A DNA stretch of 64,000 bases from Agrobacterium larrymoorei (GTDB lineage Bacteria; Pseudomonadota; Alphaproteobacteria; Rhizobiales; Rhizobiaceae): contig NZ_JAAMFB010000016.1 in assembly GCF_013322225.1 (NCBI RefSeq), forward strand, positions 186,001-250,000, given 5' to 3'. The translations under genes and the position numbers were made by a program. The notes below the pieces were generated by a model. The model did not search any database. It was not told the DNA's origin and saw only the letters and a list, made by a program, of their open reading frames with translations. Positions 8,589-17,016 of this stretch are shown here, piece by piece (positions within the stretch are counted from its first letter, which is position 1; the number at the start of each line of letters is the position of its first letter).

Positions 8589-8768
8589 TCTCGACAGCGA
8601 AGCAATCGAAGCATCCGTTTGCAATGGTTCAATCGGATACAGCACTCGCTCTAACGTAATTTTTTAGCGAGAACAAGCCGTTGCGACAACGGTTGAGATA
8701 TCAATGCCGCAATAGTCACATAATCTCTGGCCATAGTTGCATCAGGGACGTTAAATGAGGAAAATTAC

Positions 8769-9506
8769 ATGTCATTAAATCTTGGCCGGGTCGTTCTTTT
8801 CGGCACAATCAGCGCGCTTGCACTTGCGCCAGTCGTAGCGACCGCACAGCAGATCCAGCCACGTGAAGCGACCATCAGTGTTTCCGGAGAAGGTGATTCT
8901 TCCGTTGCGCCGGATATGGCGATCCTTTCCTTCAACGTCTTGAAACAGGCAGATACCGCCGCTACCGCCTTGACAGACAATAGCAAGGCGATGGGCGAAG
9001 TTCAGGCTGTATTGAAATCTGCGGGCATTGCGGACAGGGACATGCAGACCAGCAATTTCTCCGTGCAACCGGTCTACAAGCAGTTCGAGCCGAAGGATGG
9101 CGTCTACGTCCCGCCGGAAATTACCGGTTATCAGGTGACGAATGGACTGACCGTGCGGGTGCGCGATCTGGCGAAGCTTGGAGAAATCCTCGACAGCTCC
9201 GTGAAGCTCGGTATCAATCAGGGCGGCGACATTACCTTCACTAACGACGACCCGAAGTCCACCGTGACCGAAGCGCGCAAGAGCGCCGTTGCAGACGCAA
9301 TCGCCAAGGCGAGGACGCTGAGCGAAGCTGCTGGCGTGAAGCTCGGTCGCGTGATCGAGATCAACGAGAACATGCAGCGCCCTGCCCCCGTACCGATGGC
9401 CATGATGCGCGCTTCCGCCATGGAGAAATCCGACGCCGTGCCGATTGCAGCGGGCGAAAACACCTACAAGGTGATGGTGAACGTGACCTTTGCCTTGGAG
9501 CAATAA
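8769..9506 (+). CDS. SIMPL-domain (DUF541) periplasmic protein
   Basis: 245 residues with a signal peptide (hydrophobic core at 8-22, cleavage near ATA-QQ). The mature part has the DUF541/SIMPL features ISVSGEGDSSVAPDMAILSF, GYQVTNGLTVRVRDLAKLGEILD and the C-terminal YKVMVNVTF strand. Family members (BP26/Omp28 of Brucella, YggE of E. coli) are periplasmic oligomers linked to oxidative-stress tolerance, with no established enzymatic activity. BP26 is the probable orthologue group. The gene is monocistronic and followed by a hairpin at 9519-9539. Confidence 0.85.
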   Translation: MSLNLGRVVLFGTISALALAPVVATAQQIQPREATISVSGEGDSSVAPDMAILSFNVLKQADTAATALTDNSKAMGEVQAVLKSAGIADRDMQTSNFSVQPVYKQFEPKDGVYVPPEITGYQVTNGLTVRVRDLAKLGEILDSSVKLGINQGGDITFTNDDPKSTVTEARKSAVADAIAKARTLSEAAGVKLGRVIEINENMQRPAPVPMAMMRASAMEKSDAVPIAAGENTYKVMVNVTFALEQ

Positions 9507-9518
9507 GCTTGCATACGG

Positions 9519-9546
9519 GCGCCGCTCACTAAGCGGCGCTCAAACC
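9519..9546 (+). terminator. Hairpin after the SIMPL-domain gene
   Basis: An 8-bp perfect stem gcgccgct / agcggcgc (9519-9526 with 9532-9539) with a 5-base loop, 12 bases after the stop codon. The following run is caaaccttttt, so termination is plausible but the U tract is delayed. Confidence 0.6.
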
Positions 9547-9584
9547 TTTTTGAATTCTCTTTAAAATGACATCTCAAAGCTTCA

Positions 9585-9625
9585 AAAAGAAAAAGCCCCT
9601 CACCCGCCTTAGCGGATGAGGGGCT
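9585..9625 (-). terminator. Rho-independent terminator of the small exported-protein gene
   Basis: On the minus strand agcccctca pairs with tgaggggct (9617-9625 with 9594-9602), with an inner GC-rich stem, followed by TTTTTCTTTTTG. It lies 23 bases after the stop of the minus-strand gene at 9649-9990 and is a textbook intrinsic terminator. Confidence 0.85.
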
Positions 9626-9648
9626 GAATTTGTCAGATTGCCGTTATG

Positions 9649-9990
9649 TTAGCGACGAATGACCGGGCAACCACGGACGTTCGCGAAGACGATACGGTCG
9701 CGGCCATGACGGTCGAAACCGGCTACAACGACGCGGCGTGGAGATACATCGATCACACGAGCACGGCGCAGACCCATGCGGCTGGCCTTTTCTTCAGCCC
9801 GCCAGGTAGAGCAGCGGTCGCGGTCACGACCGCGATCAGGGCGACCCCAGCCATGACCGCCGTGGCGGTATCCATCCTGAACGTAGATTCCGTAACGGAC
9901 ATCCTGAGCCGAGGCTGTGGAGGCGGTCGCAGAGATGCCGCCAAGTGCCATGAGCGCTGCGAGGCCGAGTTTTGCAAAGTTGCTGATCAT
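9649..9990 (-). CDS. Small exported basic protein
   Basis: 113 residues from the ATG at 9990, preferred over an upstream start because GGAG lies at a normal distance (cggagtaagaca before ATG) and the protein then begins with a clean signal peptide (MISNFAKLGLAALMALGGISATAS, cleaved near ASA-QD). The mature part is rich in G, H, R and D (YRHGGHGWGRPDRGRDRDR) followed by a conserved-looking region CSTWRAEEKASRMGLRRARVIDVSPRRVVVAG and a final cysteine (RGCPVIRR), which with the first could form a disulfide. I recognise similar small periplasmic proteins in other rhizobia but no function. Confidence 0.75.
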   Translation of the reverse strand: MISNFAKLGLAALMALGGISATASTASAQDVRYGIYVQDGYRHGGHGWGRPDRGRDRDRCSTWRAEEKASRMGLRRARVIDVSPRRVVVAGFDRHGRDRIVFANVRGCPVIRR

Positions 9991-10151
9991 TGTCTTACTC
10001 CGTTTCCTATCCGTCGCCGGGGGTTCAAAGGACCCGATCGATTGAGCAGACACTAGTCAGCGCCGACTGAACGATTTCAGAACCATGCATTCACATGGCA
10101 TTCATAATGCTAATATTCGCGTAAACAGTATGAAACAGGCCCAGAATACTT

Positions 10152-10598
10152 TCACGCGGAAAGATGGAGAACCACTTCGCGCATATGCGGATGGTCCCTG
10201 TGTTCGAAAAGATAGATGCCCTGCCAGGTGCCGAGCATGAGCTTGCCGCCTGCGATCGGAATGCTGATCGACACAGGCATCAACGCGGACTTTATGTGCG
10301 CCGGCATGTCGTCCGGCCCCTCCATGGTGTGAACGATCCAGCGCATGGACGGATCGCTCGAAGGCGGGACAAGCCTTTTGAAGAACTGCTTCAGATCCGC
10401 TTTTACATCGGGGTCCGCATTCTCTTGTATCAACAGCGAGCAGGAGGTGTGACGCACAAAAATAGTGGCAAGGCCGATTGCTACATCGGCGGATCTAACG
10501 AAGGTCGCAACGTCCCGGGTGAATTCGTAGAGGCCCTGACCGCGCGTGGCGATCTTCAATGACTGTTGGGGCAAAATAATTTCCTGTTGTTGGAACAA
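10152..10598 (-). CDS. yjbQ: YjbQ/UPF0047 family protein
   Basis: About 148 residues of the YjbQ (UPF0047) family: YEFTRDVATFVRSADVAIGLATIFVRHTSCSLLIQENADPDVKADL and the C-terminal LMLGTWQGIYLFEHRDHPH motif with conserved histidines. E. coli YjbQ has weak thiamine-phosphate synthase activity in vitro, and its real role is unclear. The start is uncertain. No ATG is available at the N-terminus; a TTG at 10598 gives full length, and another TTG ten codons in is also possible. The first codons overlap an outward-facing stress-type promoter match that points towards the phytochrome gene. Confidence 0.85.
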   Translation of the reverse strand: MFQQQEIILPQQSLKIATRGQGLYEFTRDVATFVRSADVAIGLATIFVRHTSCSLLIQENADPDVKADLKQFFKRLVPPSSDPSMRWIVHTMEGPDDMPAHIKSALMPVSISIPIAGGKLMLGTWQGIYLFEHRDHPHMREVVLHLSA

Positions 10599-10617
10599 AA
10601 CTCCGGCATATCCCGTT
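10592..10617 (+). promoter_or_regulatory. Candidate general stress (EcfG-type) promoter upstream of the phytochrome gene
   Basis: GGAAC (10592-10596), a 17-base spacer, and CGTT (10614-10617) match the alphaproteobacterial EcfG/RpoE2 consensus GGAAC-N16/17-CGTT. A start near 10625 would leave about 240 bases of leader before the phytochrome ATG at 10863. About one chance match of this pattern is expected per window, so this one rests on position and orientation. Confidence 0.45.
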
Positions 10618-10799
10618 TTTCATCCTAAGGCCGGGTTTGGACTTTAAGCCTTCAGTTCATGAAACGAGATCGACCTATGCACCGGTTCGCAAACGCGAAA
10701 AGAACAATATGTAAAAATATGACGTCAGTTTGCGCTTCCCATTATGCCTTATGCTCATCACTGGGCGTCATTATTTTAACTGAGATCTATTTATCATTG

Positions 10800-10852
10800 T
10801 TCCGAATACAAAAAGATTTCTTCGCGCTCGCCAGCATGAATGTTATTCGGAA
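10800..10852 (+). promoter_or_regulatory. Inverted repeat covering the phytochrome ribosome-binding region
   Basis: A 9-base inverted repeat, ttccgaata (10800-10808) and tattcggaa (10844-10852), with a 35-base loop. The right arm contains the only purine-rich Shine-Dalgarno-like stretch (GGAAAG, 10849-10854) before the ATG at 10863, so the folded mRNA could hide it. Confidence 0.4.
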
Positions 10853-10862
10853 AGCCTGATCC

Positions 10863-13415
10863 ATGACGCCCACAGATCAGCAGATCGATCTTACGAACTG
10901 CGATAAAGAACCAATCCACATTCCCGGATATATTCAGCCACATGGGTGTCTTGTCGCTTGCGACAACGCCATGCGAACTGTCTTACGCGCATCGGTCAAC
11001 TGCTCCGACTTTCTGGAAACCAAAGGCGAACTTATCGGCCTGTCGGCGGAAGAGATATTCGGGCACGATATCGTGCATGACTTCCGCAATGCCTTGACGG
11101 TAACGGCAAATAGCACCCGCCCTGCCCTTCTTCCAAACGTTACCCTCGCATCCGGCAAAACCTTCGATGTAGCCATTCATCGCTACAAGTCGGTGACGAT
11201 CATAGAACTCGAGCCGGCCAGTGAAGAAAGCAGGCCGCTGCACACAGCGCAACTGATGATCGACCGCATCCGCGAGGCGGACAATGTCGATAGCCTGATT
11301 TCACGCACATCACGCCTGATAAAGGCCATGCTGGGCTATGACCGCGTGATGATCTACCAGTTCGAGCAAGATGGTGCAGGCAAGGTCATTTCCGAGGCAA
11401 AGCAGCCAGCGCTTGAAAGCTTTCTCGGCCAGTATTTCCCGGCAAGCGACATCCCGCAACAGGCGCGCGCGCTTTACCTCAAGAACACGCTCCGCATCAT
11501 CTCCGATGCACGCGGTATCCGCGTTCCTGTCGTGCCGACGCTGGATGCCTCCGGCGAACCGCTGGATCTATCATTTTCGCATCTGCGCAGCGTATCGCCC
11601 ATCCATTGCGAATATCTGCGCAACATGGGCGTCGCTGCCTCGATGTCGATCTCGATCATTATCGATGGCGAATTATGGGGCCTGATTGCCTGCCATCATT
11701 ACTCTCCCCGTGTCCTGCCAATGCCGATGCGCATCGCGGCGGAAATGTTCGGTGAGTTCCTGTCGCTGCATCTTCAGGCTCTAAAGCAAAAGAAAAAGCT
11801 GACGACGGCGCAGGAAGCTCACGCTTCTCTCGACAATTTTCTTCGTTTGGCGACCCATCATAGCAACATCGAAGAACTGCTTGTCGAAAGCCTGCATGAC
11901 TTCAAGAACCTGATGCCATGCGATGGCGTCGGGCTGTGGATGAACGACAACTGGTATGGCATCGGCACGACTCCGCCTGATAGCGCCATCTCGCAACTCA
12001 GCAGGCTTCTGGCCTCCGTTTCCGATGGTAAGTCGTGGGCCACTCACGCGCTCTTTAATCATCTGCCAGAGGCCGAGGATTACAGTAGCGAGACGGCGGG
12101 CGTGCTGGCAGTTTCACTGTCCCAGGTGAAAAATGAATATTTGCTGTTTTTCCGCCGCGAACTGATCCAGACGCTGAACTGGGCGGGTAACCCCGACAAG
12201 TCCTACGAGACCGGGCCGCTTGGCGACCGGCTAACGCCACGCAAGAGCTTCGCCATATGGAAGGAAACCGTTCACAGGCAGGCGCAGCCATGGACGGAAG
12301 AAGACCGGCAAATTGCCGAGGCGGCTAGAGTTGCGCTTGTGGAAGTGGCATTCCGCCACAGCGAGGTGATGGCTGGAGAGCGTGCACAGGCGGAAGTGCG
12401 TCAGCGCATGCTCAACGAAGAGCTGAACCACCGGGTCAAGAACGTCCTTGCCATCATCAAATCCCTTGTCGGCAATCCGAAGCAGGAGGGCCGGACTTTG
12501 CAGGAATACGTATCGGCGCTTAAGGGGCGTATCCAGGCACTTTCCTTCGCGCATGATCAGGTTGTCCGGGGTGAAGGCGGCGGCTTGTTGCGCGATCTGC
12601 TGGAAGCAGAACTTTCACCGCACCGCTCTCCAGACAGCAAAATCATCATGGACGGTCCGAACGTCCTGCTGGACTCACGCGCCTTCTCGGTGATGGCGTT
12701 GGTGCTGCACGAACTTGCGACCAATGCCGCGAAGTATGGCGCCCTTGCGCAGCCCGGGAGTACATTATCCGTCCGTTGGCACATCAACGACGTGCGTGAC
12801 TGTATTCTGGATTGGCGGGAAAGCTTGACAGGAAGGCTGTCTCCACCTGCGCGCAGCGGTTTCGGCACGGCGCTCGTCAGCCGAAGCGTTCCATATGATC
12901 TGGGCGGAAAAAGCCGGATCGACTACACCCGCACCGGCGTCGAGGTACAGATATTGGTCCCAGCGCGCCATGCCTCCGCTGGCCCCGCGGACACAAACCT
13001 GACCACTGAAACCGGCGGACAGCCGAGTTTCGAAGCCTATAATTCGGAGGCACCCTTGAACGTATTCCTCGTCGAAGACCAGATGCTGATCGCAATGGAT
13101 GTCGAGTATATGCTGGAGCAGAACGGCATTACCGATATAGAGACGGCAACCTCCTCCGCCATGGCGCTCGAAAAGCTAAAGACGGCAACCCCGGATGTCG
13201 CGATCCTCGACATCAATCTCGGCGCGGATACATCTATTCCGGTTGCCTATGAACTTCTGCGCCGCCAAATTCCCTTCATGTTCGCCACTGGTTATGCAGA
13301 CGGCATCATGGTGCCGTCCGAATTTGCCGACGTTCCGGTCATCCGCAAGCCTTACGACGAGGATTCGCTGATGTCTTCGATTGGCAGGCTAGTGGGCAAA
13401 CCCGTGGCGGCTTGA
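10863..13415 (+). CDS. bphP2: Bathy-type bacteriophytochrome hybrid histidine kinase (Agp2/AtBphP2-like)
   Basis: 850 residues, the length I recall for Agrobacterium Agp2. Cys13 in LTNCDKEPIHIPG is the biliverdin attachment site. The order is PAS (about 20-120), GAF (about 140-300, with PASDIP, the counterpart of the chromophore-pocket PxSDIP motif), PHY (to about 500, with the hairpin-tongue region), an HWE-type histidine kinase with phospho-acceptor His523 in ELNHRVKN, and a C-terminal receiver domain whose acceptor is Asp783 (AILDINLG). Agp2 is the founding bathy-phytochrome: it rests in the far-red-absorbing Pfr state and is thought to control conjugation and growth responses in Agrobacterium. 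No heme oxygenase gene lies in this window. A leader inverted repeat may limit translation. Confidence 0.93.
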   Translation: MTPTDQQIDLTNCDKEPIHIPGYIQPHGCLVACDNAMRTVLRASVNCSDFLETKGELIGLSAEEIFGHDIVHDFRNALTVTANSTRPALLPNVTLASGKTFDVAIHRYKSVTIIELEPASEESRPLHTAQLMIDRIREADNVDSLISRTSRLIKAMLGYDRVMIYQFEQDGAGKVISEAKQPALESFLGQYFPASDIPQQARALYLKNTLRIISDARGIRVPVVPTLDASGEPLDLSFSHLRSVSPIHCEYLRNMGVAASMSISIIIDGELWGLIACHHYSPRVLPMPMRIAAEMFGEFLSLHLQALKQKKKLTTAQEAHASLDNFLRLATHHSNIEELLVESLHDFKNLMPCDGVGLWMNDNWYGIGTTPPDSAISQLSRLLASVSDGKSWATHALFNHLPEAEDYSSETAGVLAVSLSQVKNEYLLFFRRELIQTLNWAGNPDKSYETGPLGDRLTPRKSFAIWKETVHRQAQPWTEEDRQIAEAARVALVEVAFRHSEVMAGERAQAEVRQRMLNEELNHRVKNVLAIIKSLVGNPKQEGRTLQEYVSALKGRIQALSFAHDQVVRGEGGGLLRDLLEAELSPHRSPDSKIIMDGPNVLLDSRAFSVMALVLHELATNAAKYGALAQPGSTLSVRWHINDVRDCILDWRESLTGRLSPPARSGFGTALVSRSVPYDLGGKSRIDYTRTGVEVQILVPARHASAGPADTNLTTETGGQPSFEAYNSEAPLNVFLVEDQMLIAMDVEYMLEQNGITDIETATSSAMALEKLKTATPDVAILDINLGADTSIPVAYELLRRQIPFMFATGYADGIMVPSEFADVPVIRKPYDEDSLMSSIGRLVGKPVAA

Positions 13416-13419
13416 GCCG

Positions 13420-14460
13420 TTACTGAACGGGTAGACCGCGAGCCCTCGCCTCCGATGGCGAGAGCTTTGCTCCCATCTGATAGCTGAAATCGGAAACGAC
13501 GTAGTTGTCCAGGTCGACCTCACAACGGAACGTTATCGCATACCAGTCTGAACCGACGTTGAAGGCTCCACCGCTGGCATTCAGCACATTGCCGCCAATC
13601 ATGCCGCCCTTGCCGGTGTAGGGTACGATACCTTCAGGCTGCGACTGGCCGGCTCTTGCCTCCATGATCTGCGCAAGCGCCTCCGTGCTGCACATCTGCA
13701 CGATGCGACGCCTCGGTGGAAGTTCGCCGAGCATCTGCCGTAGCATAGGGTTCATCAGGGTCGAGCCAGACAGGATTTGGCGGGCTGGCTTAAGTTCCGG
13801 ATTACCTGCTCCCGAGGGCGCGTTGTCGGCTGCTGGCTCCGGCTTGGTTGGAACTTGCGGCTTCGGCAGCGGTACCGCGACAGCTGCGGTCTCTTGCTCA
13901 GTTGGCGTTTTAGATGCTGCGATCTCCCCGTCTTCTGCCGTCGCAGCTAGGTCAGATGACGCCTGAGCCGTCTCGTCTACAGGTTTAGTTTCAGGCTGCG
14001 GCTCGCTTTTTGCCTCGTTCTGCACTGGCGTTTCGGCCTGTTCGGCAGGTTTCGGCTCCTCCGTCTTTGCGTTTGCAGGGCTTTCAGAAGGCTTAGGCTG
14101 TTCCTCACCGCCCTGCTCCTCCTGCTTGCCCGGCTCGTCACGCGCATCAAGCTGGGTGGCATCCGGCCGGAGCGCGATATTTGGCAAACTTGGCTGGAGC
14201 GGAGGCGGTGGCGGTGGAGGCTCTTCGGCATTCGTTTCAGCAGGCGGTGGTGGGGGTTCCTCTGCCTTTTGCTCTTCAGCCGGAGGCTCCTCCTTGGGAG
14301 GCTCCACCAATTCCACGCTGACGCTTTCTGGTTCTGCCGGTGCCTCCATGCTCTCCGGCCATTGCAGGTAGAAAGCGCCGACGATCAGAACATGAAGCAG
14401 CACGGAAGCCGGAAACGTCCAACTCCTCTGCCGCCAGTTCTTTTTCGGTGCCCCATCCAT
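13420..14460 (-). CDS. TonB-like proline-rich protein with C-terminal DUF930 domain
   Basis: 346 residues from the ATG at 14460; a start 19 codons earlier is possible but has a Shine-Dalgarno too close to its ATG. An N-terminal basic stretch and single membrane segment (about residues 12-29) are followed by a long Pro/Glu/Ala-rich periplasmic linker with poly-proline runs, as in TonB, then a globular C-terminal domain (about 235-346: LRQMLGELPPRRRIVQMCSTEALAQI, TFRCEVD) of the DUF930 family. DUF930 proteins are confined to Rhizobiales and have no known function. The layout suggests a protein tethered in the inner membrane that spans the periplasm. It converges on the phytochrome gene with 4 bases between stops. 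Confidence 0.8.
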   Translation of the reverse strand: MDGAPKKNWRQRSWTFPASVLLHVLIVGAFYLQWPESMEAPAEPESVSVELVEPPKEEPPAEEQKAEEPPPPPAETNAEEPPPPPPPLQPSLPNIALRPDATQLDARDEPGKQEEQGGEEQPKPSESPANAKTEEPKPAEQAETPVQNEAKSEPQPETKPVDETAQASSDLAATAEDGEIAASKTPTEQETAAVAVPLPKPQVPTKPEPAADNAPSGAGNPELKPARQILSGSTLMNPMLRQMLGELPPRRRIVQMCSTEALAQIMEARAGQSQPEGIVPYTGKGGMIGGNVLNASGGAFNVGSDWYAITFRCEVDLDNYVVSDFSYQMGAKLSPSEARARGLPVQ

Positions 14461-14523
14461 TGAGAACCCTGCCCTCTCTTCGATCACAGAGATAAGCGTT
14501 TTGACGCGCAAGACCATCCCTGA

Positions 14524-14557
14524 AACGAAAAACCCGGCCAGTGACTGACCGGGTTTT
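14524..14557 (-). terminator. rpoD terminator
   Basis: Read on the minus strand, aaaacccgg (14557-14549) pairs with ccgggtttt (14537-14529), followed by a T run. It lies 22 bases after the rpoD stop. The symmetrical stem also has Ts on the plus side. Confidence 0.85.
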
Positions 14558-14578
14558 GTATCTTTATGTTGCTGAAAA

Positions 14579-16624
14579 TCAGCTATCCAGGAACGAGCGC
14601 AGCTTGCGCGAACGGCTTGGGTGCTTGAGCTTGCGCAGCGCCTTCGCTTCGATCTGGCGGATACGTTCGCGCGTAACCGAGAACTGCTGACCCACTTCTT
14701 CCAGTGTGTGGTCGGTGTTCATGCCGATGCCGAAACGCATGCGCAGCACGCGCTCTTCACGCGGCGTCAGCGAGGCCAGAACGCGGGTCGTGGTTTCACG
14801 CAGGTTGGCCTGAATGGCGGCATCGATCGGCAGAAGCGCGTTCTTGTCCTCGATGAAGTCACCGAGATGCGAATCCTCTTCGTCACCCACCGGGGTTTCG
14901 AGCGAGATCGGCTCCTTGGCGATTTTCAGAACCTTGCGCACTTTTTCAAGCGGCATGGCCAGCTTTTCAGCCAGTTCTTCCGGCGTCGGCTCGCGACCGA
15001 TTTCATGCAGCATCTGGCGCGATGTGCGAACGATCTTGTTGATCGTTTCGATCATATGCACCGGAATACGGATCGTGCGGGCCTGGTCGGCGATCGAACG
15101 GGTGATCGCCTGACGGATCCACCACGTCGCATAGGTCGAGAACTTGTAACCGCGACGGTATTCGAACTTGTCCACCGCCTTCATCAGGCCGATATTGCCT
15201 TCCTGAATGAGATCGAGGAACTGAAGACCGCGGTTGGTGTACTTCTTAGCAATCGAGATAACCAGACGAAGGTTGGCTTCTACCATTTCCTTCTTGGCGA
15301 TACGTGCCTCGCGTTCACCCTTCTGCACCATCGAAACGATGCGGCGGAATTCGGCAATCGAGATACCGGTTTCGCTGGAAAGATTCTGGATTTCCTGACG
15401 GATATCGCGGATCGTGTTGTTCTCTTCGCGTGCGAATTCCTTCCAGCCCTTGGCAGCAAGGTTGGCAATGGACTTCATCCAGTTCGGATCGAGTTCCGCA
15501 CCGTGATACTGCTCGAGGAAGCTGTCGCGCTTCACGCCATAGGATTCGGCCAGACGCAGCAGGCGACCCTCGTTCTGCATCAGACGCTTGGAGATGTCGT
15601 AGAGCTGCTCAACGAGGCTATCGATACGGTTCTGGTTGAGCGATAGCGACTTAACCGCCGTGATCAGCTCGTCCTTCAGTTCCTTGTAGCGACGCTCCTG
15701 GCCTGTGGAAAGCGTGCCAGTGCAGGCAAGGCGCGCCTCAACCTGCTGATCCTGAAGTTTGCGTAGCTTCTTATAGGTGTCGGCAATCGTATCCAGCGTT
15801 TCCATGACCTGCGGGCGCAGTTCGGCTTCCATCGCGGCAAGCGAAAGATTGGACTCGTCTTCGTCCTCTTCCTCTTCCGGCGGCAGGCCTTCACCACCCA
15901 CATTCGTCACATCGTCGTCGCCGACACGCGATCTGCGGACCTTTTCCTTTTCTTCGGCAGCCTTGCGGTCAGCCTCGATCTTCTCAGGGCTCTGAAACTG
16001 CGGAGCAGCCTTGGCTTCCGGACCGGAATAGGTGGTTTCGAGATCGATGATCTCGCGCAGCAGCGTCGTGCCTTCGTTGAGTTCGTCGCGCCAGATGATC
16101 AGCGCCTGGAATGTCAAAGGGCTCTCGCAGAGGCCGGAGATCATAGTCTCGCGGCCGGCCTCGATCCGCTTTGCAATGGCGATTTCGCCTTCGCGCGACA
16201 GAAGCTCGACAGAACCCATCTCGCGCAGATACATGCGCACCGGGTCATCGGTACGGTCGGTCGGCTCTTTCTTCTTGGCGGTCGCGAGCGCGGTGCCGCT
16301 GGAAGGAGCAATCTCGCCGCCTTCGGACTCTTCGCTATCGGAATCGTCGCCATCCGATTCAGCAGCCTGCTCTTCAGCGTCCTCGTCCTCGACGACATTG
16401 ATACCCATCTCGCTGAGCATAGCCATGACGTCTTCGATACGGTCAGGGTCGACCTGGTCGGACGGCAGGACTTCGTTCAACTCATCCATGGTGACGTAGC
16501 CGCGCTTCTTGGCGGCCTTGATCATCTTTTTGACCGCGTCATCCGAAAGGTCGAGAAGCGGGCCATCCGTCGCGCCATCGCGTTCGTTTTCAGCTTCTTC
16601 GTTTTCTTTGACTTTGGTTGCCAT
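14579..16624 (-). CDS. rpoD: RNA polymerase primary sigma factor (sigma-70, SigA/RpoD)
   Basis: 681 residues. Region 1.1 ([27 protein letters not shown]), an acidic linker, region 1.2 ([21 protein letters not shown]), a large non-conserved insertion (about 200-400), regions 2.1-2.4 ([48 protein letters not shown]), region 3, and region 4.2 helix-turn-helix ([20 protein letters not shown]) are all present. Lengths near 680 are usual for rhizobial primary sigma factors. It lies downstream of dnaG on the same strand with a 392-base gap that probably holds its own promoter(s), and ends with an intrinsic terminator. Confidence 0.98.
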   Translation of the reverse strand: MATKVKENEEAENERDGATDGPLLDLSDDAVKKMIKAAKKRGYVTMDELNEVLPSDQVDPDRIEDVMAMLSEMGINVVEDEDAEEQAAESDGDDSDSEESEGGEIAPSSGTALATAKKKEPTDRTDDPVRMYLREMGSVELLSREGEIAIAKRIEAGRETMISGLCESPLTFQALIIWRDELNEGTTLLREIIDLETTYSGPEAKAAPQFQSPEKIEADRKAAEEKEKVRRSRVGDDDVTNVGGEGLPPEEEEDEDESNLSLAAMEAELRPQVMETLDTIADTYKKLRKLQDQQVEARLACTGTLSTGQERRYKELKDELITAVKSLSLNQNRIDSLVEQLYDISKRLMQNEGRLLRLAESYGVKRDSFLEQYHGAELDPNWMKSIANLAAKGWKEFAREENNTIRDIRQEIQNLSSETGISIAEFRRIVSMVQKGEREARIAKKEMVEANLRLVISIAKKYTNRGLQFLDLIQEGNIGLMKAVDKFEYRRGYKFSTYATWWIRQAITRSIADQARTIRIPVHMIETINKIVRTSRQMLHEIGREPTPEELAEKLAMPLEKVRKVLKIAKEPISLETPVGDEEDSHLGDFIEDKNALLPIDAAIQANLRETTTRVLASLTPREERVLRMRFGIGMNTDHTLEEVGQQFSVTRERIRQIEAKALRKLKHPSRSRKLRSFLDS

Positions 16625-17016
16625 CTATCTCGTCGCTTTCCCTGACGCTAACATCCGTTATCCGGCCAACGCCGTCCACCTTGCAAAGGTTTCCGGCAAT
16701 AACCGCGAATCACGTCAAACACCTAACGGAATGATCTTTAATTGCCGATTAACCACGGCACACATAGGCGGAACATCAAGACAGTGCATCCGGAAATACG
16801 TGCTCATGCAGTTTCGATCCGCCAAGGTCCATTCCACCTTACTTTTCCTGAAATGGTGATTCCCGCTATTTCCCGTCACGTCAAGCCTTTCCGGCCAGAG
16901 CGAGGGCTAAAAACCGTAAAAGCCGTCATTGCGGCAACATTTTGCGGGCCTTCACCAACTTTTCCACTATTTAGGCCGATCTACTCAAAAGACAAGCCTG
17001 CACCACCACAAAACAA
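16625..17016. other. dnaG-rpoD intergenic region (392 bases)
   Basis: No gene or RNA is recognised. On the minus strand there are TTGACG- and TTGATG-like hexamers, but none is followed by a convincing -10 at the right spacing. The region must contain the rpoD promoter(s) if rpoD is not only read through from dnaG. Confidence 0.5.

Noticed and set aside
10659..10859. 66-codon open frame in the phytochrome leader
   Set aside because: No ribosome-binding site, cysteine- and lysine-rich translation without family likeness, and it overlaps the inverted repeat proposed as a leader structure.
14621..15646. Plus-strand 341-codon frame opposite rpoD
   Set aside because: Fully antisense to the primary sigma factor, with no start signal and no domain.
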